NCBI GenBank assembly: GCA_037349105.1 | Contig: JAYJMM010000039.1 | Span: 7,532,501-7,596,500 of the forward strand | Source of the DNA: Limnomonas spitsbergensis | Taxonomy: Eukaryota > Chlorophyta > Chlorophyceae > Chlamydomonadales | Reading direction: 5' to 3' | Length of the DNA: 64,000 bases | Part shown: in pieces, positions 36,170 through 50,623 of the stretch | Position numbering within the stretch: position 1 is the first letter of the stretch | Layout of the letters: each line of letters opens with the position of its first letter | Notes under the pieces: generated by a model | Databases searched by the model: none | Told to the model about the DNA's origin: nothing | Seen by the model: the letters and a program-made list of their open reading frames with translations, nothing else | Made by a program: the position numbers and the translations under genes

Positions 36170-37385
36170 AAAGGTCCAAGGTAGCTACAATGTAGCTACC
36201 GGTGTCGGCTGCGGTATCGGTAAGAAGAATACCTTGGTTGGTGAATTCAAATATGATCCCAGATATCGCTGCTCGCTGTTTTCAACGAAAAACAAGCTGC
36301 AGTTTGTCCTCCTTTAAAGCTCGTCTTCCTCACGAGGTCAAATTGACGGCTTCTACCGACGGGTAAGCAACCAGCGCCTCAGATTTATGGCTCAGACAGA
36401 TCGGCTGTATGTCGTCAGTCAATGCGAGATTTCATAAGTCTGTGGGTGGGCCGATTTTAAAGCGCTGTGGGCCACCGGTTGCGGGCTACACAATTCCTAG
36501 ACTTCAAGTGGTGCACACACCCTGCTGGTGCACAGTACTGTACAACTTACTTTTGCAATGCATCTGTTGGCTCTAGCATGGCAGAATGAACCTTCAGTCA
36601 GTCCACACGACTGGGCCTCACCACTCAGCCGGCCTGGGCGCGCAGAGCGCGAGTGCATGTAATCCACCTGTGTGTATCATGCCAGTCAAGTTGAAAATTG
36701 AAATGTTGAATCACCGGTTGAACACAGCTCTGCAGTCTGCCCCACAAAGTTAGTTGCCATGCAGCCGGCCCCGAAGCAACCTGGCTCTCGAGTCTACCGA
36801 GGAATAAAATGGCAGGTACTAAGGCTTAGTGATCATCAGCTACACTACCTGGCTGCTACCCTGCTGAAGAGATTGTTTCCATGGATTAACTTGAGGATCG
36901 TTTTCACCCACCTCGATTTTCTTGGATAACATGATTAGATCTTTAAGGAGCCGTTCTCTCTTGGCAAATAGGCATCCCTATCTATCTTGCCGGATGATCG
37001 ACTTCTCTGTGGCCCGGAGTTTTTCGTGAGGACCCAGTGTTCAAGCCTGACGACTGAGACCGTCCAAAGCTGACTGCCTTGACTCAGCAGTAGGAGGACA
37101 GAGGCGACTCGTCAGGCAAGAACTAAAAGGACACGGCAATCAGGTACCCACGTTGCCTTTTCTGATTGTCTTCTTTCCTGCCTCCCTCTTTACTTTAACT
37201 TCCTTTCATTGTCCCCAATGGAGAGTTGTGTCCCCAACTCCCCAAGGATAAGCATTGTGAATAGTGCCCCTAGCTACCTAAACCGTAGGTCAAACGTCAC
37301 TAGTAAGTAATCTTTTTTTGTGTCAGCCACACCGCTGCCCTGGTTCACCACAAATCCATTATAGTCGTGCACTCATACTGGTACT
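36170..37385. other. spacer without supported gene
   Basis: Positions 36170-36420 reappear inverted at 62780-63050. The remainder to 37385 is single copy in the window. No splice-bounded exon, RNA gene or repeat could be supported. Confidence 0.5.
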
Positions 37386-38086
37386 AATCTGCCAGCTAAA
37401 GCCCAATCATCTTCCTTTTGCTGGCCATGGAGGGCGTGGTGCTGCGTCTCCCTGTCCCTGGCGCAGCAATGGTCTCTAGGACCAGGCCTCTCGCAATATC
37501 CTGCCTGGCCCTTACTGCAGCCTGTGAGGGGAGAGGAGAGGAGGGTAGGCGGTGCAGTCAAGCATCAATGGATTTCAGAGGACAGGTGACAATATTCCAT
37601 ATAAGGGCTGTTAACCGAGGGCAGGCTAAGGCTTCCCAAGTCCAGTCTGAGCCCAGCACCCCAGGGTTCAGGGTGAAGTCACACTTTACACCCTGGGCCC
37701 GGCTAAATTGACCTTGGCCGCATCAGCATCCATATGTCACCCCCGAGTCCATGACTTCATCTCCACCTGTTATTCTCGCTTGCACAACCAAGCCAGTACC
37801 GGAAAATACTTCTGAGTGGATGCACTGACGTGGCAGCTACAACAAAAGCTATATGCTGATCCAGGGCACCCGCTGATCAGACATCCCCCGTCAGCTAATT
37901 CAGAGCCACAACTCAAGATGAACCCCTCAGTCACCAAATGCTGTCCCACCTCGTCAGCACGCTTAGCCGCCAGGGCTGCCTCCATCTCCACGCTCATCTT
38001 CTCCTAATCCGCCTTTTCCTTTTTCCGCTGCTCCTGCCGCGTCTGATGTCCCTCCTGTAAAATACAGAACGCACTCCCCTATAGTC

Positions 38087-38505
38087 ACGACCCTAGATTC
38101 ATTACTCATTACTCACAACCCTGGATTCATTACTCATTACTCACAGCCCTGATTCGTCACTCATTACTCACAGCCCTGGGTTCATTACTTATTACTCACA
38201 GCCCTGGATTCATTACTCATTACTCACAGCCCTGGATTTATTACTCATTACGCACAGCCCTGAAGTCATGATTCATTACTCACAGACCTGGATCCATGAT
38301 TCATTACTCACAGACCTGGATTCATTACTCATTACTCACAGCCCTGGATACATTACTCATTACTCACAGCCTTGGATACAATACTCATTACTCATAGCAC
38401 TGATTTCGTAACTCATAACTCACAGCCCTGGATTCCTGATTCATTACTCACAGCCCTGGATACATAACTCATTACTCACAGCCCTGGATTTATGATTCAT
38501 TGTTT
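38087..38505. repeat. minisatellite, 28-29-bp unit (gamma)
   Basis: Longer version of the array at 22978-23290, with units such as TACTCACAGCCCTGGATTCA. Confidence 0.85.
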
Positions 38506-39054
38506 TTAGGGCCTCAGGATGGTGAGCAGGTAGGTCGTTTGAATTTTATCTCACAAGGCACTGCAGAAGCATTGCCCACATAATCATAATGATTGTTTCA
38601 TGCATTTTAAGAGCGTGCGTAAGCATGATCACAGGTGAGCGCATGTTTTGTATTTACTGATTGTTGCGCCACCATGCTCTGCGGTGCTTATTGCCAGGTT
38701 GGACAGATCTCCATTGCCAGCAGGTGCCTGGTGGGCCCAGGTGACAATTATCACCTGATAACCCTTAAATTATATTGTGGTCATTTCAGCCTGAGATCAC
38801 CCTGGAGACACTTGTCCCCCCGCATTGCTTCCTCCCTACCCTCTCTCCACCCCCCCCTAGTACCTTGATGCTGAAGAACATGGGTCCCAGCTCAGCTAGC
38901 CACTCCGGCTCCACTGCCGTCACGCACTGCATGTACTCCTTGGAAGTCATGACCAACTCGTGGTACACGATTTAGTCCGGGGTGTAGCCCAGGCCGTACA
39001 GGGCACTGCTAGGGTGCAGGTGACAGCGCATGCCCGTCCTGCAGGACAGAGGGT

Positions 39055-39238
39055 GAGATGAGGTGTGGGATGATGTGTGAGATGAGGTGTGGGATGAGGT
39101 GTAAGATGAGGTGTGAGATGAGGCGTGAGATGAGGTGTGAGATGAGGCGTGAGATGAGGCGTGAGATGAGGTGTGAGATGAGGTGTGAGATGAGGTGTGG
39201 GATGAGGTGTGAGATGAGGTGTGAGATGAGGTGTGAGG
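39055..39238. repeat. minisatellite GTGAGATGAG (gamma)
   Basis: Shorter than the beta and delta arrays, in the same intron position. Shows copy-number change since duplication. Confidence 0.88.
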
Positions 39239-42200
39239 GAGCGGCTCAGAGGTAGCACCCCCACGCTATCCTGAGCCCTATCAAGCAGGCAGGACAATGA
39301 AGATATGGTAGGTATCCGCACAGCAGCCTGCTTACCCCCCGTCCACCCGGGTAATCTTACTGAGCACTGCTTGCCCCTCCCAGAAGATCAACGCAGACAA
39401 TCCACACTGATCTCCAAAGCCCTTATTCCACACACCCCAGTCCACACCTGCAGTTGACATACTCCCCCACGCTCTTGAACTTTGCCGCATTCTGGAAATA
39501 TGCCGAGCAAATGGCTTTTCGAATGATGTCCCAGTCGTGACCGCAGCTGGCGATGGTGAGCTTGTGCTGGGTCATGATATCCAGCAGCTGCTGCCGGACC
39601 TGAGGGGAAAGGAGAGAAGTGAGGAAACAGGGTCAGGGATCAGGTCTTAGGGTCCATCCATGAGGTTGTGAACGTGCACTAAGCTGATAGACATATCTTT
39701 CGACACAAAAATATCACCGGTTTAAGATTTCTGGCAATATAGCCTATCAGATATAAGAGGGACATCATGATGCATCATGGGTCTGCGCTGAAGGGTTGCG
39801 ATTGCAACCCTGAGCTTCAAACCCTAACCTCTTAACCTCGACACCAAGAGCTATACGTCTAAAACAGGAAGTTGCCTCCTCACCTCCTTTGCTTTACGAA
39901 GCCCCTTGCCATGTAGGAAGTGTCGATCACACCAGTCCGACCTGGGGCATGAGGGAACAACAGAGTCAGCAAAGGGCCAGCAAGGGGGCAGCAGACGGTC
40001 ACATGCCCCCTTACTTGGGGGCAAAGGGGAGCAGGAGGACCAGGTCCCATCCCAGCCCTGTATCCACTACCAACTTCTCCCCCCTCTTCTCCCCCCTCCC
40101 CTCTCCTTCCCCCCTGTCCCTCCTCCTGCCCTGTATGCAAGTGATCCCTCCCCTCTTCCTGTCATCTATGTCTGTTGTTCCCCTCCCCCCCTCCTCCCCT
40201 GTCCGCTGTTCCCCCCGCACCTTCCCCTCTTCTCCTGCCTCCTTTCCTCCCCTGTACCCCTCCTTTCACCTGTATCCGTTGTTTTTTCATTGCTGGTACA
40301 CATGCAGCTATGTGAGGTGATCACTCTCGGGTATGAAGAACTTCTCACGCGCTGCATCACTAGGAGCAACAGGGCTGATGCGTGAGAGGTTCCCTGCAGC
40401 CAAACTCCAGAATGTTGTCCACCGGTGCGTAACAGGGGTGAGGAGAGTGAGAGGGTCTATGAAGCCACACTCCAGGATGTTGTCCACCTGTGCGCAACAG
40501 GGGTGAACGGGCGAGCAACAAAGGCATTGGGAGCATGCAACAGATCCGCCCATTGGCCTTCCTGCCATGGGCAGACTGGGACTCATGCTTCATTGAACAG
40601 GATTCTTAAAATCAAGGTATGTCGCCTCCCTCTCAATGCGCATCTTGTACTGGGGATTTGCCTTGCCGGGATCCCATAACGCTGCCAATATTTCATATGA
40701 ATACATGATGGAATCAAATAAAGGCTCGGCACATCCTCCACTGCCTACACTGACCCAAATGCCCTGCAGCACCCTGGCGAACGAGCATCTGGCTGTGAGG
40801 GCAGGGAGCAGTAGCAGGGGCAAGAAGCAGCCTCCCACTCGTGCCCAACCGAAATGGTCATCACCCAGCATCATATGCAAAGAAGACAGACAACAGCCAT
40901 CAGTAGATCCCAGTTTGCACAGATCGCAGCTCGGAGCAAGCACACCTCATGTTATTTGGGGTTCAGGGGAAGCGTAGAGCCATGAGCTCACCTGCGCCCT
41001 TCTCCCCGTCTCCATCGCTGCCATTGCCGCCATCGTTCACGTTATCATCGGCCTTGGCTGCCTCCTTTGCCAATTTTGCCGCCTCCTGCTCCTCAGCAGT
41101 CAACTTGAACCCGGTGATGTTGGCAATCTTGGAGCCTGGGGGACGGCGAGAGGGATACGATTGTGGAGAAGGGTTCCGGTTCAGGGTTTCAGCGTGAAAA
41201 TTGCCAAAGCAACAGAGGTTATTCCATGAGAGGGAAAGGGCATATATTTGTTATTTCTACTTGAGGTTGACGGCCTGGGGGTCAGGACTTCCGCAAAATA
41301 AAATATGCCAAATCAACAAGCAGGTTATTGCAGTAAATAGTGTTTGTCAGTTCTTGCTTCCTTTGGTAGTTGATGGCTGGCTGTTGCCAGGTCCCCTCCC
41401 CCCCCCTCACCTGCCAGCTCCCAGAATCGCTGCCGGCTCTTGCTGGCATCCTTCTTCTCACGGACCTGCTTCACGAGGTCGCTCCCCTTCCTGGAGATGA
41501 CGGCCATATCATTTGTGGGGTCCTGGGAGGGGGGAACAGGGAAGGGGGTGAGGGTGGGGGGATTGAGGGTGGAGGTTTTGAATCAGTGCAAAGTATGGAC
41601 AGGGCTGGAAGATAATTGGAGGGGGGGCAGGCAGGGGGGAGAGGGTGGAGGGGAGGGTTTGAATCAGTGCACAGGGTGGATGGGTCCGAGGTGATTGGGT
41701 AATACCATGGCTCTACAACACGTGCAGGTGTGTCTTTCCTTTTTGTTTGTTAGTGAGGGCTGGCTACGGCCGTCATCTTTGCACTGCGGTTGTCTGTGCC
41801 CTCTTTGTGTCCTCAGACATATACCTGAGGGGGTATGACTTAAGAAAGCCTTTATTTCAATCCATCAGCTAAAACACTGAATCTAACATTATTGCTGCCA
41901 AGGGAACCCTGCATGAGGCATGGTTATGGAGTTGCAGGCATAAATTGGAGGATGTAGCGGGTGTGTACAGGAATAGTATGCAAGGCATGCAAAGGTTTAT
42001 CAGGCCCGTCAGCTAGCCCCCCTGCCCATTCCATGCCACACCCTGAGCGGCTGCACCACATCTCCCCCCCGCCCCGTCAGGGCCTTGCCCAACAGGAACG
42101 GCGGCTTGGTATCATGGACCAGGAGCAACACACGCCGGTCCGCCTCCTCATCAAACTCCAGGCTGATCTGCACAGCATGCAGATTTAAATTCAAGGACTG

Positions 42201-42781
42201 GCAGATAGGTACTGTCAAAAACAGCAGGACACGCCGGTGCACACACACCCACACGATTCAAATTTGAGTACCATCAAGGGAGCAGAGGACCACTCCCCTT
42301 TTCAACAGCCATGCCTCTCCCATTTCAAAAGCTTTTGGGGCGACACAAGCCCCTGCTCAAGCGCACAGAGACCCCCATCAGAAGCAGACAAACGGGGTAC
42401 TCACCGGCAAGATCAAGCCCATCCCCCAGGTCCTGTCAGCTATGTCAGCCCCCACCCCCTGCTTCAGCCGCACGACTCCCGACGTGATGAGCCGGTTCTC
42501 CTCCCACGCATTCATGTCCTTGTCAAGCTCATTTGCGCGCTTGGTCGCCGCCAGCGACATGACTTTACCGTCCTTGCGCACAGGTCTGCCACGCGCTTGT
42601 CAAAGAACTTGGTGTCGCCAACAAACTTCTTATTTGCTTCTCCATCCGGAGGAGCCACGGTGCCAAACTTTGGCATCATACCTGAAACGGGATAGAAGAC
42701 ACAGGCGTTGTTTAAGGTTTAGGGCTCAGGAATATAACACATCAGTTGAGGCATTGATACACAGGCCAGACCCTAAATCTC

Positions 42782-44827
42782 CCCTTAAGAAGGCTTGGCA
42801 CCAGCCGGTGTCAACAATTATTTCGGAATCACAGCCCATGGAACGCCCCGGCTTCTTCATCAGCTTGAAGGTTCTATGATTCTAACGACAAAATGCCTGT
42901 TGAGCACATGATTTCATGCCCCTTCCAGCACAATGATCGTCCTGGGGAGGCAAATTGGGCTTTCCATCCCCCAGTTTATGGCTGGCCTCCTGTCCCTGCC
43001 CCTTACCATGCAAAGTGCCAGATGACCCTGCCAGCAACGCGATGCTCAAGCATGTTGGTCAAGAAGTACCTTCCAGACATTACCACAACCCAAAGAGAGG
43101 AAGAAACCCGGTAAAGAAACCGACGCAAAAAAATAGGCTTTGAAGGGAGTACGGCAAGGGTTCCCTACATTCTTCTTTTTTCGGTCCAACTCTCGTCACT
43201 GCAAAACTGCGCAACGCACACTGGGGCACTGTGCTCACCAACATACATTTAAATTCGGCATTTGAACATGCTCTGTTCGCCTCAGTGACTTATTATATCG
43301 TGGATATCATCGTGATATCTGTGAGCAGGGGCTGTGAGATATCCTGCAAAACAATATACAAGCATAGACTCTGTTATGACATTTCGTTCTAAAGCCGTAT
43401 GGAAGGGCGAGCCTATCGGGAAGCTACCACTCCTGACTCGGCAAGACGCCTATGAGTGCAGCTCGATCTTGGATGCATGCGTGGAAGAGCTCCTCAAGAA
43501 AAGCATCTACGATTACGGCTGGCGTGACTACTACAGGATGCTTTGTTTTGTCCAGGAACAGTGGGACAAGTTCCCACCCCTGCCCCCTGAGCCACCTTCC
43601 TTCTGTGAGTGTGTATTCATTCGCTCTGCGACTTTGTCTTTGCGATTCATTCCTGAAGTCCTGATGATGAGCGCCGCGCCTCCCATGCAGTACACTCCTG
43701 TTGGCTCGCCATGTTCGGAGCTGCACAGCCCTCAGCATTCCAGCATGATCCCTGCCACGGCCTTCCTGCCGAGGAGCAGTTGCGAGTACCTCTCCTGGCA
43801 TGAGGAAAGACATCAGAAAAAGCTCGGTCGGAATCCCAGCTTCTATCGGCACTGCAACCCGGTGACCAGGCCCGGTGACTGCAACCTTCTCATTTCCAGG
43901 CTACCACACGAGGCTGCCGTCTTGCTTCCTTTTCCCACTCAGCCCGCGTGTCGCTCAGGAGCAAAGCCATGCGGTCTCAATAGCTGGCCTAGGCAGCCGT
44001 GATGAGATGAACCAAGTACCCCATCTGGAGAGCTTTGAATATTTCAGGGTTTCCAGTGTAGATTGTGTTTAAATGTGTAAGGCTCTGCAGCTACCAAAAG
44101 GATACCCCCCCTCTTTGGCTCCACTCCACTCTCACCCTGTTGGTGCAGCTGGGTATGGTGCACAATGGCCATGCAGCACGCCAGCCTAAACCGTGTCTGC
44201 TGCCTCTTTGGCAGTGTTATGTAAAACAATGATGCGCCATGTCATCCCTGCATGGCACAAGGGGCGGGCTCATTTGTGGCATGCGGAGCCATGGCCACCA
44301 TGGGATAGTTATTTTTGTGTTTGTGGAATGTTTGTGGCCCACCGACCAACACATGTCTTAGGAGGGCCTTGTCCTAATAATCCCATCTTGGCTGCTTCTA
44401 TATCAGCATCCGCAGGTTCAGGCTCACAAGCTGTTTTCAGTGTGACTCCACTTTTGTTTTCCTGGGTGCCTTTACCTTAGGCATTCAGGTTACCTCAACG
44501 TCTTGTTTTCCTCCAATTTTCAGAAAATAATAGTGCACTGAACATCTTTTTCTCCGTTCAATTTCCTGACATGCACAGATATTTAGACGGCTGACTAATC
44601 AATCATGTAGATTTTTTGACCGGCAGGGGGTCTCGATTTAATTTTAAAATGATACCGTCACCTCTAAGTGATGATACTGGCAGACAAATAATTGTGTATC
44701 GTTCGTGCAATCCCAGCTTGCTATCATCATACCGGTATTGACCCGGGGGTAGAGAAGCCCCCAAAACCACGCAGCTGTTGCGCCTTTGATTGTAAGTGAT
44801 AAGCCAGCAATGAACGACAAGGCATCA
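42782..44827. other. upstream flank of copy gamma, duplicate of 436-2480
   Basis: Nearly identical to the alpha flank. It includes the candidate exon at 43334-43603, with the same donor GTGAGTG at 43604. Beyond that nothing is supported. Confidence 0.6.
43334..43603 (+). CDS. candidate exon of an unidentified gene (second copy)
   Basis: Same peptide as at 988-1257, intact through the donor at 43604. Because the copies are almost identical, conservation here says little about selection. Family not recognised. Confidence 0.3.
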
Positions 44828-44831
44828 CCGC
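44828..44831. other. empty (pre-insertion) target site
   Basis: Here the left flank (GGCATCA) runs through one CCGC into the right flank (TGAACATG) without the 19.4-kb element. This defines both element ends and the target duplication to the base. Confidence 0.9.
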
Positions 44832-45894
44832 TGAACATGATACTATTGACACCCCCCGCAGTTCACAGGAGCTATTTAAAATTGGACGGCTTACTTCTCC
44901 CAGGGATAGAATGGGACAGCCGGATGCCTTTGTTAATGAAGTGATGCCATTGGGCGGGTGGCCACTGGGCCCTACTGGAACAAAGTAAGGCCGTGGTGGC
45001 GCCCAATAGTGAAGTTGTGGGAGGTCAAGCCTGATGGATCAGGGTTCAGAGGTGTGAAGTCATGGAACTACAGGCTATGCAGCACCTCCGACCACCACCC
45101 AATCCGCATATTTGCGTTAGCGATTGTGGGTACAATTCCCGTTAAGGCCTAATCAACTGTCTTTGACAAGAAAATAGGCACAGCCGCTGTCATATCAGCA
45201 TCCTAGTTTCTGCCCAATCCTGTTCTTCATCGCGAGGCTCCTCCCCAGCTACAGCCCAATCATCTTCCTTTTGCTGGCCATGGAGGGCGTGGTGCTGCGT
45301 CTCCCTGTCCCTGGCGCGGCAATGGTCTCTAGGGCCAGGCCTCTCGCACTATCCTGCCTGGCCCTTACTGCAGCCTGTGAGGGGAGAGGAGAAGGGTAGG
45401 CGGTGCAGTCAAGCATCAATGGATTTCAGAGGACAGGTGACAATATTCCATATAAGGGCTGTTAACGGAGGGCAGGCTAAGGCTTCCCAAGTCCAGTCTG
45501 AGCCCAGCACCCCACGGTTCAGGGTAAAGTCACACGTGACACTCCTGGGCCCGGCTAAATTGACCTTGGCCGCATCAGCATCCATATGTCACCCCCGAGT
45601 CCATGACTTCATCTCCACCTGTTATTCTCGCTTGCACAACCAAGCCAGTACCGGAAAATACTTCTGAGTGGATGCACTGACGTGGCAGCTACAACAAAAG
45701 CTATATGCTAATCCAGGGCACCTGCTGATCAGTCACCAAATGCTGTCCCACCTCATCAGCACGCTTGGCCGCCAGGGCTGCCTCCATCACCACGCTCATC
45801 TTCTCTTTATCCGCCTTTTCCTTTTTCCGCTGCTCCTGCCGCGTCTGATGTCCCTCCTGTACAATACAGAACGACTCTCCTTTTGTCATGACCC

Positions 45895-46207
45895 TATATT
45901 CATTACTCATTACTCACAGCCCTGGATTCATTACTCATTGCTCACAGCCCTGGATTCATTACTTATTACTCACAGCCCTGGATTCGTTACTCATTACTCA
46001 CTGCCCTGGATTCGCTACTCAATACTCACAGCCCTGGATTCATTACTTATTACTCACAGCCCTGGATTCATTACAGATTACGCACAGCCCTGAAGTCATG
46101 ATTCATTACTCACAGACCTGGATACATGATTCATTACTCACAGCCCTGGATTCCTGATTCATTACTCACAGAGTCACAGCCCTGGATCCATGATTCATTG
46201 TTGTTCT
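45895..46207. repeat. minisatellite, 28-29-bp unit (delta)
   Basis: Partner of the 22978-23290 array, with a single-base change in one unit (CATTGCTCAC). Confidence 0.85.
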
Positions 46208-46754
46208 GAGGCCTCAAGATGGTGAGCGGTCAGGTCGTTTGAATTTTATCTCACAAGGCACTGCAGAAGCATTGCCCACATAATCATAATGGTTGTTTCA
46301 TGTATTTTAAGAGCGTGCGTAAGCATGATCACAGATGAGCGCATGTTTGTATCAACTGGTTGTTGCGCCACTATGCTCTGCGGTGCTTATTGCCAGGTGG
46401 GACAGATCTCCATTGCCAGCAGGTGCCTGGTGGGCCCAGGTGACAGTCATCACCTGATCACCCTTCAATTATATTGTGGGTCATTTCAACTTGAGATAAA
46501 CCTGGAGACACTTGTCCCCCCACATTGCTTCATCCCTACCCTCTCTCCCCCCCCCCCCTAGTACCTTGATGCTGAAGAACATGGGCCCCAGCTCAGCTAG
46601 CCACTCCGGCTCCACTGCCGTCACGCACTGCATGTACTCCTTGGAAGTCATGACCAACTCGTGGTACACGATATAGTCCGGGGTGTAGCCCAGGCCGTAC
46701 AGGGCACTGCTAGGGTGCAGGTGACAGCGCATGCCCGTCCTGCAGGACAGAGGG

Positions 46755-46962
46755 TGAGATGAGGTGTGAGATGATGTGTGAGATGAGGTGTGGGATGAGG
46801 TGTGAGATGAGGTGTGAGATGAGGTGTGAGATGAGGCGTGAGATGAGGTGTGAGATGAGGTGTGAGATGAGGCGTGAGATGAGGTGTGAGATGAGGTGTG
46901 AGATGAGGTGTGAGATGAGGTGTGGGATGAGGTGTGAGATGAGGTGTGAGATGAGGTGTGAG
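46755..46962. repeat. minisatellite GTGAGATGAG (delta)
   Basis: Same length as the beta array, as expected from the recent duplication. Confidence 0.88.
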
Positions 46963-49116
46963 GGAGTAGCTCAGAGGTAGCACCCCCACGCTATCCTGAG
47001 CCCTATCAAGCAGGCAGGACAATGAAGATATGGTAGGTATCCGCACAGCCTGCTTACCCCCCGTCCACCCGGGTAATCTTACTGAGCACTGCTTGCCCCT
47101 CCTAGAAGATCAACGCAGACAATCCACACTGATCTCCAAAGCCCTTATTCCACACACCCCAGTCCACACCTGCAGTTGACATACTCCCCCACGCTCTTGA
47201 ACTTTGCCGCATTCTGGAAATATGCCGAGCAAATGGCTTTTCGAATGATGTCCCAGTCGTGCCCGCAGCTGGCGATGGTGAGCTTGTGCTGGGTCATGAT
47301 ATCCAGCAGCTGCTGCCGGAACTGAGGGGAAAGGAGAGAAGTGAGGAAACAGGGTCAGGGATCGGGTCTTAGGGTCCATCCATGAGGTTGTGAACGTGAA
47401 CTAAGATGAAAGACATATCTTTTGACACCAAAAATCACCGGTTTAAGATTTCTGGCAATATAGCTTATCAGATATAAGAGGGACATCATGATGCATCATG
47501 GGTCTGCGCTGAAGGGTTGCGATTGCAACCCTGAGCTTCAAACCCTAACCTCTTAACCTCGACACCAAGAGCTATACGTCTAAAACAGGAAGTTGCCTCC
47601 TCACCTCCTTTGCTTTACGAAGCCCCTTGCCATGTAGGAAGTGTCGATCACACCAGTCCGACCTGGGGCATGAGGGAACAACAGAGTCAGCAAAGGGCCA
47701 GCAAGGGGGCAGCAGACGGTCACATGCCCCCTTACTTGGGGGCAAAGGGGAGCAGGAGAACCAGGTCCCATCCCTGCCCTGTATCCACTACCAACTTCTC
47801 CCCCCTCTTCTACCCCCTCCCCTCTCCTTCCCCCCTGTCCCTCCTCCTGCCCTGTATGCAAGTGATCCCTCCCCTCTTCCTGTCATCTATGTCTGTTGTT
47901 CCCCTCATCCCCTCCTCCCCTGTCCGCTGTTCCCCACCCCTTACACCTGCATCAGTTGTTTTCCCTCCTCCCCTCCTCCCCTTTCCACTGCTCCCCCCTC
48001 ACCTTCCCCTCTTCTCCTGCCCCCTTCCCTCCCCTGTACCCCTCCTTTCACCTGTATCCGTTGTTTTTCCATTGCTGGTACACATGCAGCAATGTGAGGT
48101 GATCACTCTCGGGTATGAAGAACTTGTCACGCGCTGCATCACTCTCCTCAGCACGGTCATTGGGCCTGGGAGGTGGAAAGAGAAGGGGCAGAGAATGAGA
48201 CACAACAGCAGCAATGCCCAGGGATCATGCTTGTACAGTGGGGCAATCACGACCCACATTGAGTAGAGACCGGGGAGGCAATGGGGAGGCATACCTATAC
48301 TCAAAAGGTTCCATGGTTCATAGGAGCACTTTGGTATAAACTGAATGCATTTGCATCTCTGTCCCCGCTCTCACCCTCTACTCCCTCCATCCCTTCCCAA
48401 TCCCCGTTCCATGCTTGCCCATCCCTCTCTGCTCCACTCTCCACACACGTCCCCTCACTCCCTCTGCTGCTCCCCACCCCTGAGCCCCCACCCTCTGACC
48501 TGAAAAAGACTGAAGGTACGGACAACATGGACACAATGATGAGCAGCTCATTGAAGTAGCCCAGCTCCGCTCCGGTCAGCAACATCTTGGCCAGGGCAGG
48601 GTCCAGAGGGAACTCGACCATACTGGATATGAGGGGATGACAAAAGGCAACACGAGTCAACTGAATTCAGGGGAAGAGGGAACTCGACCATGCTGGATAT
48701 GAGGTGGTGGTGGCAATGGGTATGGTTTCAGAGCAGGATCCTAGGAGGTAATTGGCCAGACATGCACAATTGAGTAATTGCTGAGCGTCTGCTTGCGACC
48801 AGTGGATGTGAGACCCCCCCCTTCCATTTTCTCCGCCCTACTCACTTGCGGCCGGTGGACGTCAGTCCTCCTGTGTTGTCCAAGGCGCCCAGCCACCACA
48901 GCTGGAAAATTGAGTTGAGGATGTTGTCCTTGGGGGCCGATCCATGAAGCCAAACTCCAGGATGTTGTCCACCTGAGTGCATTAGGAGCAACAGGGCTGA
49001 TGCGTGAGAGGTTCCCTGCAGGCAAACTCCAGAATGTTGTCCACCGGTGCGTAACAGGGGTGAGGAGAGTGAGAGGGTCTATGAAGCCACACTCCAGGAT
49101 GTTGTCCACCTGTGCG

Positions 49117-49427
49117 CAACAGGGGTGAACGGGCGAGCAACAGAGGCAACAGGGGTGAACGGGCGAGCAACAGGAGCAACAGAGGTGAACGGGTGAGCAA
49201 TAGGAGCAACAGGAGCAACAGGGGTGAACTGGCGAGCAACAGGAGCAACAGAGGTGAACGGGTGAGCAACAGGAGCAACAGGGTGAACAGGCGAGCAACA
49301 GGAGCAACAGGGTGAACAGGCGAGCAACAGGAGCAACAGGAGCAACAGGGGTGAACTGGCGAGCAACAGGAGCAACAAGGGTGAACGGGCGAGGAAGAGA
49401 GGCAACAGGGGTGACAACCATACCACA
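49117..49427. repeat. minisatellite GAGCAACAG / GGGGTGAACGGGC (delta)
   Basis: Partner of 26200-26510, flanked by the same three exon-start copies (49112-48962). Confidence 0.85.
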
Positions 49428-50338
49428 CAAATCCTTGTCCCAGCATCAAGGCGCCCACCCACCAGTCTAGATCCCGACGCCCATGCCGGTGTGACCTTGC
49501 CCATGCTCCAGCATTGCAGACTGAAAAGTTGTTCAGTATTTTCTCCCGTCCCTTTAGCCCCAGTTCCCCACCCTGTATCCCCGGGTTCAGGTCCATGGAC
49601 ACATCTCGCACTTTGAGGCTCTTCAGCAGCAGCACCGTGTTGGCCAGGTTGGTCCGCTGGATCTCCGGCACCGTCATGCTAAGCATCTCCTGGCAGTACG
49701 CGCTCTCGGTGTAAAGGCGGTACGCGGTTCCGGGGCCGGTGCGTCCAGCGTGGCAGGTCCTCTGGTTTGCACCCGCCTGGCTCGCTGGGAACACCTGTAA
49801 TAACGAGTTTGGGGGGGAGGCACGACAATTGGCGGTTTGGATTTGAATTCAAATAGCTGGACTCAGCATTGTATTTTGAATTCAAAATGCTGTTCCATTC
49901 GAATCTGAGCATGCAGGCGTGCGTGTCAGCCATCAGGTTCAGGACCACACGGGTCAGCTTCTCAGCAGCTTCACCTGTTTTGGGTGTAGGACGGGATGGG
50001 ATAGGAAATATAGAATTCCAGTGTGCCGGTGCTGGTACCTTGCCTGTGACAGGGATAGGGTTTGATCCACACCAAGAGTGCGCTTGAAAGCAATCGTGGA
50101 TTTAAACAGACAACTAGCAAATGGACACTGACTGGTCACCCCCTCCCTTCCAAACAGCAACCAGCCGCACTCTCAGCTGGCCATCTTTGGGCATGTGTTC
50201 CATGGTTTATGACTTGTTGAGGGGAGTGCTGACTCAGCACCCTCAACTATCCATCAAGGGGAACTTGTTTCAGAGCAGCCTGTCCCCTCACGACCACCTA
50301 CGTGTCCTGGCACACCAGCCAGTCACCCATTGCTCTTA

Positions 50339-50623
<285 letters not shown>

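Larger units (their letters stand above)
37850..42681 (-). pseudogene. PRP16: PRP16 copy gamma, centre deleted and stop in C-terminal exon
   Basis: Minus-strand exons from 5' to 3': N-terminal linker (42681-42405, with a 10-bp frame-breaking deletion shared with alpha); LLLVHDTKPPFLLGKALTG (about 42170-42055); SRKGSDLVKQVREKKDASKS (41522-41410); IANITGFKLTAEEQ (about 41138-40995); then a jump near 40527 into DNILEFG exon-start repeats (40490-40385), fused at about 40360 to FIPESDHLT (40360-40250); SDWCDRHFLHG (39943-39882); [10 protein letters not shown] region (39603-39448); [14 protein letters not shown] (39037-38860), with TAA on the minus strand at 38974-38972 between GYTPD and IVYHEL; charged tail (about 38045-37875). 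Everything from the Walker A exon through LPSDLQ, NIAETS and VEFPL is missing, so this copy cannot encode a helicase. Confidence 0.82.
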
